A stretch of 64,000 nucleotides of DNA from positions 1,501,001 through 1,565,000 of the forward strand of contig NZ_CP029186.1 in the NCBI RefSeq assembly GCF_003096035.1, in the 5' to 3' direction. The translations under genes and the position numbers were made by a program. A model generated the notes under the pieces. It made no database searches, was not told the origin of the DNA, and saw only the letters and a list, made by a program, of their open reading frames with translations. The stretch comes from Flavobacterium album (GTDB taxonomy: Bacteria; Bacteroidota; Bacteroidia; Flavobacteriales; Flavobacteriaceae). Shown here piece after piece: positions 20,501-25,020 of the stretch; the first letter of the stretch is position 1, and the number at the start of each line of letters is the position of its first letter.

Positions 20501-20626
20501 GGCGATGGATGGGACGGAACCTTCAATGGGCAAAACGTTCCGGCAACCGATTACTGGTTCACTGTAGAGTTTACGATAGGAGGCGAAAAGCGGGAATTTA
20601 AGGCCCACTTTGCGCTCAAGCGATAA
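11558..20626 (+). CDS. Giant T9SS type B adhesin with DUF11, choice-of-anchor L and FDLT-type repeat modules (3022 aa)
   Basis: A predicted secreted surface protein of over 300 kDa. Order: signal peptide (1 to about 19, ending TATAQ); seven DUF11-like beta modules (about 20-880; each with an xxYTVTVTNxGP core), six of which end in a CxxC motif usually followed by TDTD; a choice-of-anchor L domain (about 881-1140, including FDFVFASEEYGDF); an Ig-like domain; about 16 modules of roughly 100 residues, most with an xCDxxxxDGxxxFDLT opening and TIYVRVE near the end; a PKD/Ig-like domain; and a type B T9SS sorting domain (NFFTPNGDGYHDTWNIFG to FKAHFALKR). Such proteins are exported by the gliding/T9SS machinery and stay on the surface. 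The PorP/SprF-type gene 230 bp downstream is the usual partner. Adhesion is inferred from architecture. Confidence 0.93.
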   Translation: MRKLLLILFLALGTLTATAQSNISVFSTNPTNAYVQGDVLTYTVMVTNTGPQPALNVLVFMAIPPDIPMPPGIMKFWWTTSLESPTIVHSNVNLSHTIPTLAVNQTVTYTINIRIPSDYEQELQDVRVTYATRSDLEVINTNNQDNYVPGSTSVYTVTVTNHGPEDATLVRVLESIPAGITNFSWTGSNGSSGTNAPLNNLINTLPAGETVTYTVTLQVPPTFTGNLTTQASLNVSVTDPTPGCTQCTDTDAPNSANLVVQNTNNQNNYLPGHDSVYTLTVTNTGPYAAYNVNVANAIPAGITQFSWSGSNGSSGTNTNLQDTIASLAMGETVTYTITLSVPANYTAPSIISEAVVSSSSDSDFACTACIDTDTAPNGPNVTINLNDGQEFYTPGPGNSLVYTLVVANDGPGDATNIEVDFGFDPASTGAPISWTSTQGGSGSETGTGQLPIETIPLLAEGQSITYTITAGPWPDAYTDPITAGVSINVGTVPATVHCIRCSDTDVAEYADFTVTNTNNRDYYLQGGTSTYTVTVTNNGPAAAENVHVSNAVPAGITAFSWTGTNGSSGTNTALDDTIASLASGETVTYTITLTVPAAYTGNLVSQTAVTSDTPDPTPGCTACTDTDLQAASADIVTTKTLAGGTTYTAGTDAVYTITVHNNGPSPALNVSVQDMVPAGLTAANASWTGSNGTSGTGNLTDVIALLAVNQTVTYNFTIPVPSNFSTTTNIVNTVSVTSPTPDPVPGCTACTVTATPAPKANLVTLKTDGKDKYIAGEQNTYTITVSNPGPSDAYNVHVTDPKPINIAVMSWSGNNAGGTGLMENYINVLPAGESVTYTVTITIPDNYVATTYLLTNTVTVTSDTPDPVPACFGCTDSDTPRGNFVTVSQDQYSVEELVRDVLIDIQCVEISNITSSTGPNNAGIGYFERNNSTFPVKSGIILQTGNCMQAGGPNTNAPLSTGNWGGDAQLLSYIQSIGFDPGISSYNDVSKIEFDFVPLSTTMSFDFVFASEEYGDFQCSYSDAFAFFLTNTSTGVTTNLALVPSTTTPIAVTTIRNAAYNSGCNSQNQAYFGAFYGETATAPAAVNAPINFDGRTVLMTASSTVVSGQNYHIKLVIGDRNDNAWDSAVFLAAGSFDIGQPELPDDLTVATSTALCDGESFVLSPVVTGSVPYSYKWEKDGELILDGSGNPVTTSTYTVTEPGVYTLLASTPASPDCNIRENILIEFYASDDANDPNDLSVCGDGDNTAIFNLEDNTDVMLSGFADPIFYEVYYYHSMEEIENDDPNILFPANYEGTDGEQIYAMIQRYDNDCKFFRTFNLHILDCNVPLNAPQTVHICEDAPYDNLEIFDLTSQNDQMMAQLDDPSIYTVTYHHSQADATTGENDISDPQAYPGTTETIYVRVQQTDNALAYGTTYFDLIVTPQPFFEDLEDVEICDSYVLPVFEEGDYYTEADGQGTILADGTVITTSQTIYRYQNNGTDPYTCTYENSFDVIINQTPVVDTPANVEVCSSYVLPALTTGEYHDAANNVIPAGTEITSTQDITISAQTGTNVICSDSHTFTVKINNAPVLAAATPLEVCNDDFDGMAVFNLLPAGAEVVNGANNLTITYHFTLEDAQNNTGIIDTPSAYNSAPGSAFIRAVETGTTTNCYAVEEVQLIIHPRPAVPEVSNYVVCDDNNSPDGVEFFDLTTKNTEATNDPQATVSYYTSQANAEDGVEPIADDTNYQSGNAQIWVRVESDFGCYSVSSFELVVNPLPLVATNLEPRYACEEEPGQGLFDLSEIDELITMGASGVTVAYYASLEGAQQGGDEYLSSPLLSGTTTIYARIVDVITGCKVIGTVQLEVLPAPIAPAIAPIEECDPNNDNVTVFNLNPVLEQIEAQLGGTVTAIPFETYNDAFYDALNNIIVNTGAYTNVEAYTTNGVQTLYIRVESSQTSCFDIAEVQLIVRPVPAVTEPEPYALCDNGENDTDGKAIFDLTTLEETLLSGQDPAQFTVTFYKETVGDIPTPASYNSATDTIHGRVTNNATGCFKEVDVELIVNPLPVANNPAPYTLCDLNAPGDEIEVFDLTTKIPEIIDLQDGINVTFFKNYDDAVAGTGASQILNPETYTNAAAVETIFVRVELEETGCYRIVLLDVRVEPVPVLVMPTDDELTVCDTTGLGFGEFDLEALVEDMVSNGPNLVVTFHTTFQDAVDGNNPITEDLANYHNVNAGMQYLYVRVQNTVTGCVRQEPYMITLVVEPAPQAPEDLEDLVQCDDQDNNGQDGKAYFDLTVQDAIIHAALNTTPDTLTIHYFVSEANANNGVPRITNPSHYYGTDGQTIWVRVETPDTECFSVTSFQLELNKPLLLTTPTILAVCNESLTAPDGTYIGNDGIAQFDLTTKDDEILGQFGIGQGMTVTYFEIDPRVDPTALPIDNPEAYTNPVPPAGNPKTLYVMVTTPEGCKSYTTLTIKVLPLPVPDENPDPLILCDVNGSPDGQEIFDLTEAAADIRNNDATMVLTYYTTEEDANNRQNQITNITAYNSGNATIWVRAEANTGNASDPVCYQVVSFELIVNPLPALGVAGVIPPYAICEQNTDGIATFDFNTHMDEILGADANPDDYTVTFFSSMANMGNNIAMPYVYTNTSSPNQQNIFVQVVRNDTECETWAPLTLLVEEAATANPVTETFFECDYDGTNDGVFTFDLTRADDDALGTQNPASYSVTYYTTQEDAEAGTNAIANPTAYQNVGSPDYQMIWVRVTNESTVSGCHEVTSLELFVERIPEPELTTDHTTVCIDFVTNEPVRLATIDSGLDATHTFVWYHDGAIMADEAGPTITVGQPGSYTVVATSPTGCVSDPIDAMVIEKSGPASSINADGYVTGNPFGDDQVITVLVQGYGEYQYKLDNGPWQNSNVFENVSAYVKHNVYVRDIATADPCDDLELVLDLEDVAVIDYPNFFTPNGDGYHDTWNIFGLDTDENRDAKIYIFDRFGKLMKQISAAGDGWDGTFNGQNVPATDYWFTVEFTIGGEKREFKAHFALKR

Positions 20627-20649
20627 GGAAAATTTGTAATTGTAGAGGT

Positions 20650-20673
20650 GCTGTCAGCAATGACAGCATTTTT
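20650..20673 (+). terminator. Rho-independent terminator after the giant adhesin
   Basis: GCTGTCA-GCAA-TGACAGC is a perfect 7-bp stem followed by ATTTTT, 24 bp after the stop codon. It may attenuate rather than fully separate the adhesin from the porP/sprF-like gene. Confidence 0.75.
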
Positions 20674-20717
20674 ACAATATTATTTTGATTAAATTACCAA
20701 ACTAAGACAAAAATTTA

Positions 20718-20725
20718 TATATTTG
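20718..20725 (+). promoter_or_regulatory. -7 element (TATATTTG) upstream of the PorP/SprF gene
   Basis: TATATTTG follows the terminator and precedes the PorP/SprF-like gene by about 130 bp, suggesting it has its own transcript. No TTG lies at the right spacing. Confidence 0.4.
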
Positions 20726-20856
20726 ACCGCGAAGGAAAAATGCAGAAAAGGGAAAGATATGCAATGACAGGAATTTAGCTGTGTTGCAACAATCACCTGA
20801 CAGTAACGTTCCGGAAATGGTTTGAAATGTCATCTCAATTAAACGATAAGGTTAAC

Positions 20857-21849
20857 ATGAATTTTAAAAAGATTTATCTAATTTTTGGATTGCTACTAGC
20901 GCAGGTATCTTTTTCACAGGAAGGTATTGCTGTTTATTCCGATTATCTGTCAGACAACTTGTACCTGCTGCACCCTTCAATGGCAGGAGCTGCAAACTGT
21001 GCCAAGATCAGGCTTACTGCCCGCCAGCAATGGTTTGGCCAAAGCGATGCACCACAATTGCAGACGCTTAGTTATAATGGTAGGATAGGCGACAGATCGG
21101 GTATTGGTATCATTGCCTTCAACGACAAGAACGGCTACCATTCGCAAACCGGTGCAAAACTTACTTATGCCCACCATATCCAGTTTTCAAGGAGCGATGA
21201 CGATTTGAACCAGCTGTCATTCGGTATGAGCGCAGGCCTTATCCAGAGCCGCCTTGACGAAAGTGAGTTCGATCCTGAATTCGATCCTATCGTTGACGGT
21301 GGTATGAAACAAAAAGATTCGTATTTCAACATTGATATCGGTGCTTCGTATAACTACCTTGATTTCTTTGCACACTTTACCGTTAAGAACGTATTGGCCA
21401 GCAAAAGGGATATCTATACCGACATTGAGAGTGACAACCTTAAAAAATACTTGTTGAGCGTTGGTTATGTGTTCGGCCAGGAAGAAAGCCTTCAGTGGGA
21501 GCCATCAATCATGTTCCAGGCAGTTGACGAGACAAAAGAGAAAACCATCGACCTTAACCTTAAGGTGTATAAAGAAATGGATTTCGGAAGGCTCTGGGGC
21601 GGACTTTCATACAGGAGGAGCCTTGACGGCGCACAGTATGTTAGCGGTAACGGTACCAAAGACCAAAACCTTCAATATTTTACACCGATTTTAGGTATAA
21701 ACTATAAAAACTTTATGTTTGCTTATACCTATTCTTACCTCACAGGAAACGTTAAGTTTGACAACAGCGGATTCCACCAGATAACACTGGGGATCAACCT
21801 GGCTTGTAAAAGGGAAAGATATCATTGTAACTGTCCTGCAGTTAACTAA
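20857..21849 (+). CDS. PorP/SprF family type IX secretion membrane protein
   Basis: A predicted outer-membrane beta-barrel protein of the PorP/SprF family that helps type B sorting-domain adhesins be secreted or retained at the surface. Features: signal peptide MNFKKIYLIFGLLLAQVSFS, the family opening YSDYLSDNLYLLHPSMAGAANC, alternating amphipathic strands with GMSAGL and YKNFMFAYTYSYLTG segments, and an ending with two closely spaced cysteines. An upstream ATG at 20827 would add ten polar residues before the signal peptide, so the start at 20857 is preferred. SprF of Flavobacterium johnsoniae sits downstream of the adhesin SprB in the same way. The strong coupling with the giant protein at 11558 is the main functional clue. 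Confidence 0.92.
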   Translation: MNFKKIYLIFGLLLAQVSFSQEGIAVYSDYLSDNLYLLHPSMAGAANCAKIRLTARQQWFGQSDAPQLQTLSYNGRIGDRSGIGIIAFNDKNGYHSQTGAKLTYAHHIQFSRSDDDLNQLSFGMSAGLIQSRLDESEFDPEFDPIVDGGMKQKDSYFNIDIGASYNYLDFFAHFTVKNVLASKRDIYTDIESDNLKKYLLSVGYVFGQEESLQWEPSIMFQAVDETKEKTIDLNLKVYKEMDFGRLWGGLSYRRSLDGAQYVSGNGTKDQNLQYFTPILGINYKNFMFAYTYSYLTGNVKFDNSGFHQITLGINLACKRERYHCNCPAVN

Positions 21850-21873
21850 TTATAAAGTAGATATTATTAATTC

Positions 21874-21908
21874 CGTCCCGATAGTCACTTATCGGGACGA
21901 TTTTTTTT
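21874..21908 (+). terminator. Terminator after the PorP/SprF gene
   Basis: CGTCCCGATA and TATCGGGACG form a 10-bp stem with a 6-base loop followed by ATTTTTTTT, immediately before the next gene (start 21915). Confidence 0.85.
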
Positions 21909-21914
21909 ACAGAT

Positions 21915-22430
21915 ATGGTTATAAAAGAAGTGAATGGGAAATATCCCCAGATACCCGAAGACTGCTTTGTAGCAGAGAATGCTACAATAGTAGGGGATGT
22001 GTCTCTTGGCTCACAATGCAGCGTTTGGTTCAATGCGGTGATAAGGGGCGACGTGAATTATATTAAAATAGGCAATAAGGTCAATATTCAGGACGGGGCA
22101 GTTATCCATTGCACCTACCAAAAGCACCCGACTGAGATTGGCAATAATGTTTCCATAGGGCATAATGCTATTGTGCACGGGTGTACGGTAAAAGATAATG
22201 TGCTTATAGGTATGGGGGTAATCGTGATGGATAACTGCGTTATAGAAAGCAACACCATTATTGCTGCAGGCGCGGTTGTTACCCAAAACACCGTAGTAGA
22301 ATCAGGGACGATATATGCGGGCATACCTGCCAAAAAAGTGAAGGACATCAATGCTTCCGAGTTTGCAGGCGAGATAGGGCGTATTTCGAATAACTACGTG
22401 ATGTATTCGTCGTGGTTTAAAGAAGAATAG
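21915..22430 (+). CDS. Gamma carbonic anhydrase-like hexapeptide-repeat protein
   Basis: A 171-residue left-handed beta-helix protein of the gamma carbonic anhydrase/PaaY/YrdA group. Hexapeptide repeats run through most of the chain (for example AVIRGDVNYIKIG, NVSIGHNAIVHG, NVLIGMGVIVMD, IIAAGAVV). The three histidines expected for metal binding are visible in VIHC, IGHNA and IVHG, so a zinc-binding trimer with CO2 hydration or acyl-CoA-related activity is possible; many family members have no proven activity. The ATG is 7 bp after the run of T of the previous terminator. The gene ends 2 bp from the end of the convergent glutamate racemase gene. Confidence 0.9.
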   Translation: MVIKEVNGKYPQIPEDCFVAENATIVGDVSLGSQCSVWFNAVIRGDVNYIKIGNKVNIQDGAVIHCTYQKHPTEIGNNVSIGHNAIVHGCTVKDNVLIGMGVIVMDNCVIESNTIIAAGAVVTQNTVVESGTIYAGIPAKKVKDINASEFAGEIGRISNNYVMYSSWFKEE

Positions 22431-22432
22431 CG

Positions 22433-23215
22433 CTAAAAGTCTTTTTGCTCAACGTTATATTTAGTGCCAAGGATCTCCTTCAGTACGGCCGGGTCGGCGT
22501 TAGTGTAAAATAAGGGTGTGCCCTTGTGCCCGGAAGTATTAAGCATATTATTGGCTTCGAGTATTTTTCTGGTATGCCTTGCCACAGCTTCGCCGGAGTC
22601 GATGATCTTTACGTGCGGGGGAAGTAGCTCCTTTATCTGCGGTACAAGGTACGGGTAATGGCTGCAGCCAAGCACCAGGTAGTCGATATTGGCTTCAATC
22701 ATTGGGGCGAGGTACTCTTTCAGTAATTCTTTTATCTCATCCGATCCCAGCTTCCCATTCTCTATTAAAGCGACAAGGTTGTACCCCACCTGCTCCACGA
22801 CATTAACGCCTGTAAAGCCCGAAACAGTTTTGTTGAACAGCTCGCTCGACAGCGTGCCTTTTGTTGCCAGTATGCCTATTGCATTGGTTTTGGTATGTAT
22901 GGCTGCCGGCTTTATGGCAGGCTCAATGCCTATAAATGGCACATCATATTTTTCCCTCAGCTCTCTTATTGCATTTGTGGTTGCGGTGTTGCAGGCCACC
23001 ACGATCAGTTTGCAGTTTTTCTCCAGCAGGTATTCGGTATTCTTGCAGCTCAGGGCAATGATCTCTTCCTTTGTTTTTTGGCCGTATGGGGCATTTTTGC
23101 TGTCGGCAAGGTAAATGGTGTCTTCTCCCGGAAGCAGGCTGTGGATCTCTTTCCAGATGGAAGTGCCGCCAATTCCCGAGTCAAACAATCCGATAGGGTC
23201 TGTGCTTTTATCCAT
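22433..23215 (-). CDS. murI: Glutamate racemase
   Basis: Converts L-glutamate to D-glutamate for peptidoglycan in the cytoplasm. The product of 260 residues shows both catalytic cysteine regions, VVACNTATTNA and LVLGCSHYPYL, plus the N-terminal IGLFDSGIGGTS and ADSKNAPYG. An upstream ATG at 23242 would add nine residues (MGRFFYLCT), but that stretch overlaps a TATCTTTG promoter element and the terminator of the ompH gene, so the ATG at 23215 is the likely start, giving a nearly leaderless mRNA. It follows the bamA-ompH-ompH block on the same strand. Confidence 0.95.
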   Translation of the reverse strand: MDKSTDPIGLFDSGIGGTSIWKEIHSLLPGEDTIYLADSKNAPYGQKTKEEIIALSCKNTEYLLEKNCKLIVVACNTATTNAIRELREKYDVPFIGIEPAIKPAAIHTKTNAIGILATKGTLSSELFNKTVSGFTGVNVVEQVGYNLVALIENGKLGSDEIKELLKEYLAPMIEANIDYLVLGCSHYPYLVPQIKELLPPHVKIIDSGEAVARHTRKILEANNMLNTSGHKGTPLFYTNADPAVLKEILGTKYNVEQKDF

Positions 23216-23219
23216 AGTA

Positions 23220-23227
23220 CAAAGATA
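23220..23227 (-). promoter_or_regulatory. -7 element (TATCTTTG) directly ahead of murI
   Basis: Minus-strand TATCTTTG ends 4 bp before the preferred murI ATG, implying a leaderless or almost leaderless transcript. It directly follows the U-tract of the upstream terminator. The -33 TTG is not evident. Confidence 0.55.
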
Positions 23228-23253
23228 AAAAAAACGGCCCAAAAAGAGCCGTT
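23225..23253 (-). terminator. Terminator of the ompH operon, overlapping the murI promoter
   Basis: On the minus strand AACGGC-TCTTTTTGG-GCCGTT is followed by a run of T. It separates the second ompH gene from murI and shares bases with the TATCTTTG element. Confidence 0.8.
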
Positions 23254-23280
23254 CCGGTAATATAAGGTTTCTAATGGGTA

Positions 23281-23790
23281 TTAGAATCCAAGTTCTTTCT
23301 TAACGTCAGCAGTAAGGTCCGGGCCGTCAGCTACAAGAACGCCGCCGCCGTTTGATGAATCAAGTACATACTGGTAGCCTTTTGCTTTAGCAACTTTCTG
23401 GATAGCCGCTTTCGCTTTATCGATTATTGGCTTGTAGGTATCCTCCTGTTTTTGCTGAAGCTCTTTAGAAGCGCTCTGTTGATACTCCTGTATCCTTTTC
23501 TGCATGTCCTGAACTTCTTTGCTGCGGGTCTCGTTCACTGCCTCAGTCACAGTTGCAGCCTCTTTTTCATACTGCGCTACTTTCGTCCTGAATTCAGTAA
23601 CCATCGCATTATAATCGGTATCATACGTTTTTGTAAGTTTCTCAAGCTGTGCATTCGCTGCTTTCATATCCGGCATAGCCGCCATAAGGTCGTTTACATT
23701 GATATGCGCTACTTTTGCCTGTGCAGAAACTGCCTGGCTCATTCCAACAAAAAGTATTGCAGCGATTAATAAAGATTTCATTTGTTTCAT
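23281..23790 (-). CDS. OmpH/Skp family periplasmic chaperone (short paralogue)
   Basis: A 169-residue Skp-like chaperone predicted to hold unfolded outer-membrane proteins in the periplasm. The signal peptide spans about residues 1-23 (LLIAAILFVGMSQAVSAQA). The mature start AKVAHINVNDLMAAMP is the conserved Skp core strand, followed by long charged coiled-coil arms (about 50-130) and a C-terminal strand YQYVLDSSNGGGVLVAD. The length is typical. It is the last gene of the bamA-ompH-ompH cluster, 44 bp from its larger paralogue, and is followed by a strong terminator. The neighbourhood supports the outer-membrane assembly role. Confidence 0.93.
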   Translation of the reverse strand: MKQMKSLLIAAILFVGMSQAVSAQAKVAHINVNDLMAAMPDMKAANAQLEKLTKTYDTDYNAMVTEFRTKVAQYEKEAATVTEAVNETRSKEVQDMQKRIQEYQQSASKELQQKQEDTYKPIIDKAKAAIQKVAKAKGYQYVLDSSNGGGVLVADGPDLTADVKKELGF

Positions 23791-23834
23791 CGTCTAAGGT
23801 ATTTAATTAATTTTTGTTTTTTGATGTTTCTTTT

Positions 23835-24983
23835 TTATTCCGGGTCATTCGTTTCTGATGGAGCTGCCGGCGTAGTTGTTGCCGGTTTCGTTTCCGCAGG
23901 CTTGTTCTTTTTATCTTCCCTTGCCTGTTTTGCGGCCTCCCTCTCTGCTTTTATTTGAGCTTTTCTCTCTTCTATTGCTTTTTTCTTATCAGCGATCTTT
24001 TGCTCACGCTCTGCTTTTGCAGCGGCGGCAGCACTTTGCTTATCGGTAGCAGCCGTGCCTTCTTCCGGCGTTTCATTGGCAGTAGTCTTCGCTTCCCTTT
24101 TGTTGCTTTCCGGTGCCGCATCGTCATCGCCCTCAGCAGGCTTGGAAGATGTTGCCGGAGTATCGGTTTTAGGCGTAGTGGCCTTCCCTGCCGGTTCTTT
24201 TTTTGCTACCGGTGCAGGAGGCGTAGTACCGTTCTTCTTTGCTTCCCTTTCCTGTTTCAGCTGCTCGCGCTTTGCTTCATATTCGGCTTTTTTGGCTTCC
24301 TGTGCTGCTTTTTTATCATCGATCAGCTTTTGGCGTGCCGCTTTCTTCTCATCCAGCTTGGCCTGCCTTTCAATTACATCAGAGTTGCTGTTGCGCTCTT
24401 CTTCATTTTCCTCCTGCTGCAGTTTTTTAAGCTGTCCTTTACTCATGGTTTCCTGTTTCGAGGCGCGCTCCATCCTTCTCAATACAAGGTCGCTTATATC
24501 GTGTTTGTTTGCTGCGAACAGCATGGTAAGGTCAGACGACTTGTCAAAAACAAAATCATATTTCCTTATCTCGGCAAGGTCCTGCACAATGGTGAATATC
24601 TGGTCCTGTATCGGCTTTACCAGCACCGATTTTTGGGTGATAAGGTCGCCGGTAGGGCCAAATTTCTTTTCCTGGAAATCCAGCAGCTCTTTTTCAAGAT
24701 AGGCTATTTCTTCTTCCCTTTCCTCTATAAGCTCTTTGGTCAAAAGCGCCCTTTCTGCTTTCAGCCCATCAATAAGCTTGTTTATCTCGCCTCTTTTTAC
24801 GTCAATTTCCTGTTTCCACTTTTGGGCTTTCTGCTCCAGTTGATTCTTTGCCTCGGCATAATCAGGCGCCTTGTCAAGGATGTAGTTCATATCGATATAA
24901 GCGATCTTTACACCCTTTGCACCCTGTGCGCCTGCTATAAGGCAGCTAAGGACAGTAACCAGTGTTAATAAGTATTTCTTCAT
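23835..24983 (-). CDS. OmpH/Skp family chaperone with long charged C-terminal tail
   Basis: At 382 residues this Skp homologue is more than twice the usual length. The signal peptide covers about 1-22; the Skp core (VKIAYIDMNYILDKAP, coiled arms, YDFVFDKSSDLTMLFA) occupies about 24-165. From about residue 175 to the end the chain is a Lys/Glu/Ala/Arg-rich coiled coil and a Pro/Thr-rich low-complexity region, with no hydrophobic core. It lies 37 bp after bamA and 44 bp before the short paralogue, so all three are probably one transcript. The core implies chaperoning of outer-membrane proteins; the tail may bind peptidoglycan, protein or polyanions, which is speculation. Confidence 0.9.
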   Translation of the reverse strand: MKKYLLTLVTVLSCLIAGAQGAKGVKIAYIDMNYILDKAPDYAEAKNQLEQKAQKWKQEIDVKRGEINKLIDGLKAERALLTKELIEEREEEIAYLEKELLDFQEKKFGPTGDLITQKSVLVKPIQDQIFTIVQDLAEIRKYDFVFDKSSDLTMLFAANKHDISDLVLRRMERASKQETMSKGQLKKLQQEENEEERNSNSDVIERQAKLDEKKAARQKLIDDKKAAQEAKKAEYEAKREQLKQEREAKKNGTTPPAPVAKKEPAGKATTPKTDTPATSSKPAEGDDDAAPESNKREAKTTANETPEEGTAATDKQSAAAAAKAEREQKIADKKKAIEERKAQIKAEREAAKQAREDKKNKPAETKPATTTPAAPSETNDPE

Positions 24984-25020
24984 AGCTATTTTACGTATTA
25001 GAAAATATCATGCCAATTTT

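Noticed and set aside
23955..24968. 337-codon + strand open frame over the long ompH gene
   Set aside because: Its Phe/Cys/Leu-rich product is the complement of Lys/Glu-rich codons; the Skp core on the minus strand is unmistakable.
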